Positions 42,216 to 50,591 of a stretch of 64,000 nt of DNA are shown here, piece after piece (within the stretch, counting starts at the first letter, position 1; the number at the start of each line of letters is the position of its first letter). Source of the DNA: JAFGKK01 sp964521085. GTDB lineage: Bacteria; Chloroflexota; Anaerolineae; Anaerolineales; RBG-16-64-43. A model generated the notes under the pieces. The model was not told the DNA's origin. It did no database searches and worked only from the letters and a program-made list of their open reading frames with translations. Where the stretch lies: assembly GCA_964521085.1 (NCBI GenBank), contig CAZFPL010000001.1, positions 117,682-181,681 on the forward strand. Reading direction: 5' to 3'. Both the position numbers and the translations under genes were made by a program.

Positions 42216-43187
42216 CTACCAAGCCAGATCGGCCCAGGCCTGGGCGTACCAAAGCAGGTATTCCTCCACGTGGGCGGACCAGTAGGCGTCGTCGTGACCG
42301 CCGGTGTTCCAGTGCCATTCAAACGCAATGCCCAGCCGCTCCATTTCCGCGCGGTATTGGGTGATCGCTTCGATGTGCTCCGGCTTGTCCTCGCTGCCCA
42401 TATCAAGGTAGAACCGCGGAAGATCCTCGACCTTTACGTTCATCAACCAGTATTTCAACCGATATACGTCGCCGATGAACGGCGTGAAGGAATGCGCACC
42501 GATCGATCCGAAGAGCCCCGGTTTAAGAAATCCGATGTGCACGGACCAGGTGGCGCCGCGCGAAAGCCCGCCGATCGCCCGGCATAACCGTTCGGTGCAG
42601 GTGTTGTAATGCTCGTCGACCCAGGGCAGAACCGCGTCGGCGACGACCTCGTCGAAATTCGATTTTTCCGGATCCCGATCGGTGAACGATTCGTTGGGCA
42701 TGACGATGATCATCGGCTGGATCGTTCCGGCCGCGGTCAGGCTGTCGGCTTTCTCATCCATTCCATCGCGATCCCACTGGTCGTAGTTGTAGGTTTGCCC
42801 GTGGATGATGATCAGCAGCGGGTAGCCCGGTTCGCGCGCGGGATCGTAGCAGGGCGGAAGAAACACCCGCATGTCGACCGGCCACTTCTGCAGATCGGTT
42901 TCCAGCGCGGTCATTTCCAATTTCCCCTTGGTTTCGTTGCAACCCCAGGGCGGCGTCGCTGTCGCGGTGGGTTCCATGGTGGGCGTTACGGCGGGGGCGG
43001 TATCGGCCGAGGCCGCGGCGGTCGAATCCACGACCGGGGAAGCCTCAGGCATCGCTGAAAGGTCCAGAGAAGTCACCGGGACGGTCGTGGGGTGTGGAGT
43101 GGAGCAACCAGCCAGGAGGAAGACACATACGAGCACTGGAAGACCCGGGCGGATGGCGAAAGTGCAGTCTGGTTTGGAATGGGTCAT
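42216..43187 (-). CDS. Esterase lipoprotein (esterase D / S-formylglutathione hydrolase-like)
   Basis: The 323-residue protein has a lipoprotein signal (lipobox LLAGC, Cys about 28), a Thr/Ala/Pro linker and a PF00756-type alpha/beta hydrolase domain (about 90-320). The domain has PLLIIIHGQTYNYDQW, nucleophile elbow GGLSRGA and the C-terminal catalytic His in TGGHDDAYW. The family includes feruloyl and acetyl esterases and mycolyl transferases, so it may act on cell-envelope or plant polymers. It converges with the coiled-coil gene. Confidence 0.8.
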   Translation of the reverse strand: MTHSKPDCTFAIRPGLPVLVCVFLLAGCSTPHPTTVPVTSLDLSAMPEASPVVDSTAAASADTAPAVTPTMEPTATATPPWGCNETKGKLEMTALETDLQKWPVDMRVFLPPCYDPAREPGYPLLIIIHGQTYNYDQWDRDGMDEKADSLTAAGTIQPMIIVMPNESFTDRDPEKSNFDEVVADAVLPWVDEHYNTCTERLCRAIGGLSRGATWSVHIGFLKPGLFGSIGAHSFTPFIGDVYRLKYWLMNVKVEDLPRFYLDMGSEDKPEHIEAITQYRAEMERLGIAFEWHWNTGGHDDAYWSAHVEEYLLWYAQAWADLAW

Positions 43188-43285
43188 ATTTATCCTTTTG
43201 GGTGAATATATTCTTACTTTTCCCTATGTTCTCCTCCGGCAACCAAAAAGCGGCTAGCGGGGAAAAGCACCTTTCGACAGCCCCT

Positions 43286-44692
43286 TCACCGTTTGGAACT
43301 TCCGGTTTGTGCCGCATGTGAGAGGCTCCATGTTCTGTAGAAGAGAACACCAACTGCGGCGCCGCCCAGGAAGAGAAGGATTCCGAGAAGGATAGCGGCG
43401 GGTTGGATGCCGTTGCTTGCCGTCGGAGAAGATGTTAACCACCCTTCCACGGTCGTATCCGATGGAACAATCCGAACCGGGGAATTTTCCGGCGTGATGT
43501 TTATGGTCGGAGTTAAAACGGCGCGGGTCCAGGATGGGGTGATGGGTGTCTCGTCCGTCGGTGAAAGGGAAGGATTACTCTGTTTCGAGAAATCCAACTC
43601 TGATTTCACCTCCAGTGCGATCGGGTTATCGGGGTCGAGGGAGAACACGAAGTCCAGCTCGCGGTATATGTCTTGGACTTGCGGACTGTCCCAGCTTCGA
43701 ATTTCCCCGCAAATATATCGGTGGTAGTCGGTTTTCGCCCGTTCGGCCAGCAGATCGGGATCATCCGGGCTGTAGAATAATCCCTGCGCGACGATCGACT
43801 CGGCCAAGTACTGGGTATGTTCGTTAATGAAGCGATTGCCTCTGGGCGGACACTCGGTTGCAAGTGTTAAATAAAGATCCGCCAGCCGCACAACCGATGC
43901 GATATCTCTCGGATACTCACCCGTGCGGAGTTCAAGATCTAGGACATCCGCCCAGACGGCCGGATCGACGAAAAGGAATTGGATATTGTCGTTGGTGGCA
44001 GGTTCGAGGTTATTAAAAACATATCGCGCTTCGTGTCCGACGAACGTCACCGATCTAGAATCGGTTTGTAGCACCGTTGTTTCGCTGGCTTCGAACGGCA
44101 GGCGCAGAGTGATGACTGCTTGGCCGATCGGACCATACCAGCCGGAACCCGTTTCGAGTATGTAATCCACTTTTAAATAATTATTCCATTTATATTTATT
44201 TAGGCCCAAATCCGTGTCGTAAGAAATCCGGATATATTGCTTTTTCCCCGCCAGGAATTGAACCGGGAACGTGGACCATGTGACCACCACGCCGCCCTCC
44301 TGAAAGGGTTCTTGGATCGTTTGCGATTGCAGGAATTGGCCATCCAGCTGGACGGCGAAATTACGGACAGTCGGTCTTCCTCCACGGTTGTCCCCCGGCT
44401 CATTCACATCCTCCATGGGGAACCGGACCCGCATGGATTCATCGACCTCCCCCCGGTTTTCCATCAGGAATTCCGCGCTGATGGATGCATAGTATTCTCC
44501 GGTATCATTCTTCCGGATTAGCACAAGGACGTTTTCCGAAAGCATCTGCACCATGGTTTGCTCTCCCGGCGCAATATTGCTGCCGGGGGCCTTCAGGGGC
44601 GGAGCCGCATCCGCCCGGGAGACGAATTCGGGAACCAGGATCACCACAAGAAGACAGGCGAAAGGAAGGATGCGGATCAGTTTCTTGTTCAT
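43286..44692 (-). CDS. Exported protein with C-terminal membrane anchor
   Basis: The 468-residue protein has an N-terminal signal segment (about 8-28), a beta-rich extracytoplasmic region in which VQMLSENVLVLIRKNDTG, ASISAEFLMENRG and RFPMEDVNE recall DUF4424-like exported proteins, a Pro/Ser/Thr stalk (about 370-430) and a single C-terminal helix (about 432-455). The function is unknown. Codon use is more A/T-rich than in the flanking genes, which hints at transfer. It is probably anchored with the bulk outside. Confidence 0.55.
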   Translation of the reverse strand: MNKKLIRILPFACLLVVILVPEFVSRADAAPPLKAPGSNIAPGEQTMVQMLSENVLVLIRKNDTGEYYASISAEFLMENRGEVDESMRVRFPMEDVNEPGDNRGGRPTVRNFAVQLDGQFLQSQTIQEPFQEGGVVVTWSTFPVQFLAGKKQYIRISYDTDLGLNKYKWNNYLKVDYILETGSGWYGPIGQAVITLRLPFEASETTVLQTDSRSVTFVGHEARYVFNNLEPATNDNIQFLFVDPAVWADVLDLELRTGEYPRDIASVVRLADLYLTLATECPPRGNRFINEHTQYLAESIVAQGLFYSPDDPDLLAERAKTDYHRYICGEIRSWDSPQVQDIYRELDFVFSLDPDNPIALEVKSELDFSKQSNPSLSPTDETPITPSWTRAVLTPTINITPENSPVRIVPSDTTVEGWLTSSPTASNGIQPAAILLGILLFLGGAAVGVLFYRTWSLSHAAQTGSSKR

Positions 44693-44811
44693 GTCACCTC
44701 CAGGGGATTTCTCAAGCTGTGAATTATTTTTATTCCTCCACAGGGATTTCTGTGAAGGGCTGCTAACAACCGACCCGTTTGCAGACCGACGGGGGAAGGC
44801 AAGGAAGGGGT

Positions 44812-45663
44812 TTACTTTCCTTTCAGGATTTGACTCGCGATCGCGTTCAGTTCCTCGTCGGAGTAATAATAAAGCAGCACCAGGCCGCCGCGCTTGCCGC
44901 GTTTGATCGTTACGCGCGTGCCCAGCGCTTCCTCGAACTTTTTTTCCAGCGCGCGCAGGTCCGGCGGCAGGCGCGGGGGGGAGGGTTTGGGCGTGCGTTT
45001 GCCCGTCATCCGGCGGGCGAGTTCCTCGGTTTGGCGGACGCTGAGATCGCGTTTGAGAACCGTATCCACCGCGGCCAGTTGCGCCTGTACGGTGGGCAGG
45101 GCCAGGATGGCGCGCGCGTGGCCTTCGGAAATCTGTCCGCTCCCCAGCGCCTGGCGCACGCGCTCGGGCAATTTAAGCAGGCGCAGCGTGTTGGTCACCG
45201 CGACGCGGCTTTTCCCAACTCGTTTGGAAACGTCCTCGTGCGAAAGGCCGAAATCCTCGTGCAGATGCCGGTAGGCTTCGGCCGTTTCCAACGGCGAGAG
45301 ATCCTCGCGCTGAAGGTTTTCAATCAGCGCGAGTTCCAGGCGCTGCTGGTCGGAGGCGTCGCGCACCAGGACCGGAACGCGTTCGAGTCCGGCAAGCTTC
45401 GCTGCTTCCAACCGCCGTTCGCCGGCAATTAGCGTGTATTCTTCGGGATCGGGTCCGCGGCTGACGATCAGCGGTTGGATCACGCCGTGCTCCCGGATCG
45501 ATGCGGCAAGTTCCTGGAGCTCGTCGGTTTCAATCGTCGTCCGCGGCTGGCGTGGATTGCGGCGGATCTTATCGACCGCCGCGAGCAGTGTATCGCCGGA
45601 GGAGGTTTCGACCGGGAGGAGGGCGTCTAATCCACGTCCGAGTCCGTGCTTTTTTCCACTCAT
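44812..45663 (-). CDS. parB: Chromosome partitioning protein ParB
   Basis: The 283-residue protein has the ParB N-terminal CTPase/nuclease-like domain (GLGRGLDALL, IRRNPRQPR, LAASIREHGVIQPLIV, AGERRLEAAKLAG), the central helix-turn-helix (GLSHEDVSKRVGKSRVAVTNTLRLL) and a C-terminal dimerisation region. It binds parS centromere sites and loads condensin. No parS-like palindrome was seen in this window. It begins 4 bases after the parA stop and forms one unit with it. Confidence 0.93.
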   Translation of the reverse strand: MSGKKHGLGRGLDALLPVETSSGDTLLAAVDKIRRNPRQPRTTIETDELQELAASIREHGVIQPLIVSRGPDPEEYTLIAGERRLEAAKLAGLERVPVLVRDASDQQRLELALIENLQREDLSPLETAEAYRHLHEDFGLSHEDVSKRVGKSRVAVTNTLRLLKLPERVRQALGSGQISEGHARAILALPTVQAQLAAVDTVLKRDLSVRQTEELARRMTGKRTPKPSPPRLPPDLRALEKKFEEALGTRVTIKRGKRGGLVLLYYYSDEELNAIASQILKGK

Positions 45664-45667
45664 GGAA

Positions 45668-46456
45668 TCATCTCTTGGTATGGATGCGGGCCCCGTCGGA
45701 TTTCAGGATTTCCTCCGCCAGCTCCTGGTATGCCAGCGCGCCGATGGAGGAGGGGGCATACACCGAAATCGGAATTCCGTGGGAGGGCGCTTCCGCCAGG
45801 CGGATGCTGCGCGGGATCACGCTGGCGAAGACTCTACCCGGAAAATGGCTGCGCACTTCCGCGATCACCTGGTTGGCCAGATTGGTCCGTCCGTCGAACA
45901 TCGTCATCACCACGCCGCGGATCTCGAGCCGCGGATTGAACGACGCGCGCACGCGGCTGATCGTCTGCGTAAGCTGGCTGAGCCCCTCGAGCGCCAGGTA
46001 TTCGCATTGGACCGGGATGATCGCGCCGTTGTCGGCGGCCACCAACGCATTCAATGTGAGGATTCCCAGCGAGGGGGGAGAATCCACCAGGATGTAATCG
46101 TAGGAGGAAAGAATATCTTTTAATGCGTTGCGGAGTTTGAACTCGCGTCCGTCCTCGGAGATCAATTCCACTTCCGCCCCGGTCAGGTTCTGCGAGGAGG
46201 GGATCAAGCTCAAGCCGAGTTGTTCGTTCTGCAGGATCGCCGCCGCCGGAGTGCAGGCTCCGATCAGCACCTCGTAGGTTCCGCGCTGCACGGTACGTTT
46301 ATCCACTTTCAGGCACGAGGTGGCGTTGGCTTGCGGGTCGAGGTCGACCATCAGCACCCGCTGGCCCATCTGGGCGAAACTCGCGGCCAGGCTGATCGTG
46401 GTGGTGGTTTTTCCCACGCCGCCCTTTTGGTTTACGAATGCGTACACCTTGGTCAC
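45668..46456 (-). CDS. parA: Chromosome partitioning ATPase ParA (Soj-type)
   Basis: The 262-residue deviant Walker ATPase has KGGVGKTTTTISLA (residues about 11-24), VDLDPQANATS, VDSPPSLGILTLNAL and EYLALEGLSQL. It lacks the N-terminal DNA-binding extension of plasmid ParA proteins, so it is the chromosomal type. GTG at 46456 overlaps the stop of the pfkB-family gene (GTGA), so the three genes are translated as a coupled unit. No origin-region genes (dnaA, gidA) lie near, which suggests a displaced par locus. Confidence 0.92.
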   Translation of the reverse strand: MTKVYAFVNQKGGVGKTTTTISLAASFAQMGQRVLMVDLDPQANATSCLKVDKRTVQRGTYEVLIGACTPAAAILQNEQLGLSLIPSSQNLTGAEVELISEDGREFKLRNALKDILSSYDYILVDSPPSLGILTLNALVAADNGAIIPVQCEYLALEGLSQLTQTISRVRASFNPRLEIRGVVMTMFDGRTNLANQVIAEVRSHFPGRVFASVIPRSIRLAEAPSHGIPISVYAPSSIGALAYQELAEEILKSDGARIHTKR

Positions 46457-47307
46457 GGAGTTGCCCTCGCCTTTTTCTCTTCGAGAATTTCCGTCCGCGT
46501 CGGAACGCCGGCCAACCCCGGACGGGTCACCGAACGCGAAGCCAGCGCGGTGGCCATACGACCAGCTTCCCACGCATCGCCGGTTTCCTTCAAACGAAGG
46601 AAGAAAACAGCGGCAAAGATATCGCCCGCCCCGGTTGGATCGACGAGGGGGGTGGGTGGAGCCGGAAACGCGCGCGTTTCCCCCTTCCAGAAAACGCGGC
46701 ACCCGCGTTCCCCGTCGGTCACGGCGGAGACGGGGCTGAGCGCCGCCAGGCGCGCGGCTTGTTCCGCATCGCCGTTGACATCGTCCATGCTGAAGGCCGA
46801 TGCATGTGCATTCCCCGCCGCCTCCTCGGCTTCGGGGAGGATGGAACGGCGGACTTTGCCGCTTGAATCCCACTCCCGCATCCATCCCTGCAGGGTGACA
46901 CAACAGAGCGATTTAGTGAAAAGATCCATCACGCCGGGTTTGACCTCTCCCACAACCGGGGCAAGATGCACAATCGCGGGTGTGAGCCAGCTTTGGGGTA
47001 CGGGCACCGGACCCAGGGGTTCCGCCGTGGATTTAACCCATTGTTCCCTTGCGTTGCCATTGTAGCGGTTTTCGAAGATCGTGATTTTACCGGAAATGAC
47101 TTTATGGACGAGAATCCCCTCGAGGGGGGAGAGATCGAAGGTAAGGGGACAGGACGTGATAAGCGATGTGGGGGCGCCGTACGCCAGTGCGGTCAGGCCG
47201 GCATAGGCGGCCGTCCCTCCCATCCGCTCGCCTTCGGGAGTGATGTCCTTGGTGACATGGCCGATAATCAGGTAGGTGAGTTCGCGGTCGTCGGTGGTTG
47301 GCGGCAC
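46453..47307 (-). CDS. PfkB-family carbohydrate/nucleoside kinase
   Basis: The 284-residue protein has the PfkB fold: GHVTKDITPEG start, the di-Gly hinge MGGTAAYAGLTALA, and the C-terminal anion-hole and catalytic motif DPTGAGDIFAAVF. The substrate is undetermined; it is one of the shorter members. A TATAAT on the minus strand (47320-47315) lies 7 bases before the GTG start at 47307, so its mRNA seems leaderless. It heads the operon with parA and parB. Confidence 0.75.
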   Translation of the reverse strand: MPPTTDDRELTYLIIGHVTKDITPEGERMGGTAAYAGLTALAYGAPTSLITSCPLTFDLSPLEGILVHKVISGKITIFENRYNGNAREQWVKSTAEPLGPVPVPQSWLTPAIVHLAPVVGEVKPGVMDLFTKSLCCVTLQGWMREWDSSGKVRRSILPEAEEAAGNAHASAFSMDDVNGDAEQAARLAALSPVSAVTDGERGCRVFWKGETRAFPAPPTPLVDPTGAGDIFAAVFFLRLKETGDAWEAGRMATALASRSVTRPGLAGVPTRTEILEEKKARATP

Positions 47308-47314
47308 GGATGGA

Positions 47315-47320
47315 ATTATA
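47315..47320 (-). promoter_or_regulatory. -10 box of the pfkB-parA-parB operon
   Basis: TATAAT on the minus strand ends 7 bases before the GTG start codon at 47307, predicting a leaderless transcript. No good -35 is visible, because its position falls in the C-rich repeat at 47328. Confidence 0.5.
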
Positions 47321-47327
47321 CTATCCG

Positions 47328-47428
47328 CCTCACCTTCACCCCGACCCCTCCCCCGCTCCTGTAATACCCTTCGCTTCGCTCAGGACAGGTTTCAGGAGAG
47401 AGGAAGGGGCAAGGGGACGAGGGTGAGG
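47328..47428. repeat. C/G-rich imperfect palindromic element before mutM
   Basis: CCTCACC at 47328-47334 pairs with GGTGAGG at 47422-47428, with further C-rich/G-rich pairing inward and an interior that contains CTTCGCTTCGCTCAGGACAG. It is similar in style to the elements at 23901, 27781 and 33098, but with a different, longer interior. Confidence 0.55.
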
Positions 47429-47437
47429 AAGAGACCC

Positions 47438-48277
47438 ATGCCCGAATTGCCAGAAGTGGAAACGATCGCGCGCAGGCTGCGGACCGGATGCGGCGGAGAG
47501 CCGGCACTCCCGGGGCGCGAGATTCTGGACGTCGAAATTCGGCACCCCAAGCCGATTGCCTTTCCCGATCCGGAAGCGGCGCGCGGGCGGATGCGCGGCT
47601 GCACTTTTTGCGAGATCTCGCGCCGGGGGAAATTTCTCGTGTGCCGGCTCTCGCAGCGAACTTTGCTCGTTCACTTGCGGATGAGCGGGGATTTACGGTT
47701 GTTTCCGAGCGGAAAAAACCCGCGCAAGCACGATCACATTATCTGGCATCTGAACGGCGGATGGGATCTGCGCTTTCACGATCCGCGCCGCTTCGGGCGA
47801 ATCTGGCTTGTGGATTCGACCGAGGACGTGCTGGGCGCGCTCGGTCCGGAGCCGCTCGAGGCGGGCTTCACCGCGGACCGGCTGGAGGAGATGCTGCGCG
47901 CAAAACGGCGCTTGCTCAAACCGCTGCTCCTCGATCAAACTTTTCTCGCGGGCCTCGGCAACATCTACACCGACGAAGCACTGCACCGCGCGCGATTGCA
48001 TCCGCTCCGCCGCAGCGACACAATCCGCACCGCGGAGGCTGCGCGGTTGTGGCGCGGGATCCGCGCGGCGCTGCGGGTGGGGATCGCGCGGGACGGGGCG
48101 AGCATCGATTGGGTCTACCGCGGCGGGGAGTTCCAGAATCATTTCCGGGCCTACGGCCGCGGGGGAGAACCGTGTTTAAAATGCGGTACGAAGATCCGGC
48201 GGATCATCGTCGGCCAGCGGTCGACGTATTATTGCCCGAAGTGCCAGAGGAAAACGAAATGGGGTGGCCGGGATTGA
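47438..48277 (+). CDS. mutM: Formamidopyrimidine-DNA glycosylase
   Basis: The 279-residue base-excision enzyme removes oxidised purines such as 8-oxoguanine and cuts the abasic site. It has the N-terminal catalytic Pro (MPELPEVETIARRL, Pro 2 and Glu 3), GKFLVCRL, HLRMSGDLR, HDPRRFGRIW, LLLDQTFLAGLGNIYTDE and the C-terminal zinc finger (CLKC and CPKC). The ATG at 47438 follows GAGG; an upstream frame from 47276 lies in the repeat element. A diverged relic of its last 77 bases is found downstream at 49700. Confidence 0.94.
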   Translation: MPELPEVETIARRLRTGCGGEPALPGREILDVEIRHPKPIAFPDPEAARGRMRGCTFCEISRRGKFLVCRLSQRTLLVHLRMSGDLRLFPSGKNPRKHDHIIWHLNGGWDLRFHDPRRFGRIWLVDSTEDVLGALGPEPLEAGFTADRLEEMLRAKRRLLKPLLLDQTFLAGLGNIYTDEALHRARLHPLRRSDTIRTAEAARLWRGIRAALRVGIARDGASIDWVYRGGEFQNHFRAYGRGGEPCLKCGTKIRRIIVGQRSTYYCPKCQRKTKWGGRD

Positions 48278-48497
48278 AGAATGCTGGAGTCGAGGGAATG
48301 GTTGGAATTTCACACTTTCCAACATGCTATACTGTTGAGGATCTCCAGATAGAACAATTTTCTTTAGCCCCCGGGTGAAAATTATCCGGGCAGTGGAAAA
48401 AATTCAAATTAATTTGAATGATCTGGTAAACAGTGGGCGCCCGCGCCATAGAAGGTTGTCATCCAGCAGAGAAAGAGACCTTTCGAAGGAGCAGGGT

Positions 48498-49610
48498 ATG
48501 AAACGAGGAGTTTTTCCGGCAGCAGCCGTCCTCTGCCTAGCCATCTTGGCTTGCGAGTTCGGTCAAGGTGGAACAATCCCCACTCTAAAAACCTCCCCCT
48601 ACGATTTGGGGCGCACGGTCTACGGTTTCTTTCCCTCTCCACCTGAAGCAACCACGCAGAGCATCGTGGATACGTATGCAGCCATCGGCCGGCACGGAGA
48701 CGTGGTGCTGCTCCAGCAGAACATCCCCTGGGCGGATTTTGTTTCCGGAGCCGACGGCGAAGTAAAAATCATCACGGACCTCCGCAATCAATTTATCCTG
48801 GCACATCAAAACGGATTGGAGGTCATCTTTGTAGTGGATCCGCTCAACGGACTGAATCGGCGCGAGTTCTACGGCTTGCCCGCAGGCTGGGAAGCCAGTT
48901 TCGCCAATCCTCAGGTGCGCGCCGCATTTACAAACTACACCCTCCGGATTGTGCGCGAGTTCCACCCCCGCTACCTGGGTTTGGCTTCCGAGATAAACAC
49001 GTACGCCGACACCTACCCCGAAGACTTTCCGTATTACCTGACCTTGTACAATGCCGTTTATGATGCGGTCAAATCCGAAGCGCCGGAAATACAGATTTTC
49101 GTCACCTTCCAGTGGGAGGAACTGAACAACCTGATTCCGAGTGTGGCGCAGGGAAAACAGTACGACGTGAACTGGGATCAGATCGAGCAGTTCGAACCAA
49201 AACTGGATCTGTGGGTGATCTCGTCGTATCCATTCGTAATATTCCGGTCGGGGTCGGATATTCCGGTGGATTACTACACCCCGCTCTTGGCGCGGACCTC
49301 GAAACCGCTGGCCGTGGCCGAGGGCGGATATACGTCCGAACCGGTAGGTTCGTTCTCCGGCGCGCCGCAAGACCAGGTGGATTATCTGAACGCCCTTCAT
49401 TCCCAAATCGGCGGCGAGCGGCTGGCATTCTGGATTTATCTGCTCCTGACCGACTTCAATTTGGAATCCTATGCCAAAATTTTGAATCAGCAGGGCCACG
49501 GCGGCGATGTTGCGACCCTGGGAATGTTTGCCTCGGTCGGCTTGCGAAAATCCGACGGGACGCCCAAGCCGGCGTTGGAAGTTTGGGATTCGTTTCGCAA
49601 CGGCGGGTAG
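48498..49610 (+). CDS. Lipoprotein with (beta/alpha)8 glycoside-hydrolase-like domain
   Basis: The 370-residue protein has a lipoprotein signal (lipobox ILAC, Cys 19) and a TIM-barrel region resembling clan GH-A enzymes (GH5/GH53-like). Strand-end Glu residues fit an acid/base and nucleophile pair: Glu 165 in GLASEINTYAD and Glu 275 in LAVAEGGYTS. The substrate is unknown. The start at 48498 follows AAGGAG. It lies between intact mutM and a relic of a mutM 3' end, as if inserted with that relic. Confidence 0.6.
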   Translation: MKRGVFPAAAVLCLAILACEFGQGGTIPTLKTSPYDLGRTVYGFFPSPPEATTQSIVDTYAAIGRHGDVVLLQQNIPWADFVSGADGEVKIITDLRNQFILAHQNGLEVIFVVDPLNGLNRREFYGLPAGWEASFANPQVRAAFTNYTLRIVREFHPRYLGLASEINTYADTYPEDFPYYLTLYNAVYDAVKSEAPEIQIFVTFQWEELNNLIPSVAQGKQYDVNWDQIEQFEPKLDLWVISSYPFVIFRSGSDIPVDYYTPLLARTSKPLAVAEGGYTSEPVGSFSGAPQDQVDYLNALHSQIGGERLAFWIYLLLTDFNLESYAKILNQQGHGGDVATLGMFASVGLRKSDGTPKPALEVWDSFRNGG

Positions 49611-49999
49611 GCCTCCCCCGGGATTATCCGCCGGATCTCCCGCGACAGGAATGCCGCGAATAACTTCTGATTTTGCGGTTACGCTGGTAATCGTACGCGA
49701 AATGCGGGGCGAAGATCCGGCGGATCATCGTCGGCCAGCGGTCGATGTACTTCTGCCCGCTGTGCCAGAGGAGACGCTAACAAGATAGCGGTAGGTTATT
49801 ATTATTGGAATAGCATGCGAAGGTACCGGCGCAATACAAGTAGGATAAAATGGGGAGCGACGGTTTGCATATCGGTTGCTCCATGTTCTTATGGGCTCCG
49901 TCGAATAATTTGAATATGGCGAACCTTAAGCCTTGGCTTATGGGAAACGGAAGATTGCAGCAGTCATTGACAAGAACAACAATAATAAAGAGCCCGCAG
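49611..49999. other. Intergenic region with a mutM relic (389 bases)
   Basis: The stretch holds the mutM 3' relic at 49700-49776 and an A/T-richer tract (49790-49990). No other gene is credible; an ATG at 49850, in frame with the next gene, gives a non-family extension. No clear promoter was seen. Confidence 0.5.
49700..49776 (+). pseudogene. Relic of a mutM 3' end (zinc finger)
   Basis: The sequence matches 48179-48255 of mutM at roughly 87 percent. In the mutM frame it reads KCGAKIRRIIVGQRSMYFC, then PLCQRRR and a stop. The frame is closed by a stop just before it, and the first Cys of the CxxC pair is missing. The changes include synonymous-looking ones, so it probably comes from a diverged mutM, not from a fresh copy. 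Confidence 0.7.
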
Positions 50000-50356
50000 A
50001 TGACCAAATACCCATTCTCTGTTTCCGCCGCTCTACTATTCCTCTTGTTGAATGCACTCATATGGTCTGGATTTACCATCCTGGTTACCGCCGGCGCCCA
50101 TACGGCCCTGCCGGAGTCGCGAGCCATCCAGTGGATCATGGCGGCACTCGCTTTCGTAAGCGCCTGCGCGTTGGTGGTTTTGATGGTACTGCTGCGAAAA
50201 CGTGTTCGGATTGCATATTTTCTTACACTCGGATTGCTCGCCTTGCTGGCTGTTCTGACGATCACCGATGAGGTTGGTTTAGTGGATTGGATCTACCTGG
50301 TTATTGTTGTTGCGCCGCTTCTTCTCCTGATCAAAGATCGATCCTGGTATCTTTAA
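50000..50356 (+). CDS. Small integral membrane protein
   Basis: The 118-residue protein is made of four hydrophobic helices (about 6-30, 43-62, 71-85 and 91-112) and short loops. No family was recognised. The start at 50000 (MTKYPF) is preferred because the sequence upstream in the frame is polar and unlike a membrane protein; only a weak AAAGAG precedes it. Its stop lies within an 8-bp hairpin (50344-50351 with 50360-50367). Confidence 0.5.
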   Translation: MTKYPFSVSAALLFLLLNALIWSGFTILVTAGAHTALPESRAIQWIMAALAFVSACALVVLMVLLRKRVRIAYFLTLGLLALLAVLTITDEVGLVDWIYLVIVVAPLLLLIKDRSWYL

Positions 50357-50591
50357 AAGGATACCAGTGACCCAAAGCGCGCATAAGGCGCCCGGTGAAC
50401 GGCAGGCATGATATCCTTGGCTGAGGAAAATCCAAGGAGGTATCCATAAGGTAAACAGTAGGGTGTTTAGAATAACCGCTTCCTGTTGATATTCTATTGT
50501 TCTTCTAAACCTACCGGTTTGGCCTGTGAAAACAGCGATGATTCCGGTACATGACGTGTGCCGTCAAACTATATTATTTTGGAGGATTACA

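Noticed and set aside
44812..47307. A parS centromere near parAB
   Set aside because: No TGTTTCACGTGAAACA-like palindrome was found by eye here or elsewhere in the window.
49653..49790. Frame with MRGEDPADHRRPAVDVLLP as a small gene
   Set aside because: It is the out-of-frame reading of the mutM relic; the same wrong frame of intact mutM gives almost the same peptide.
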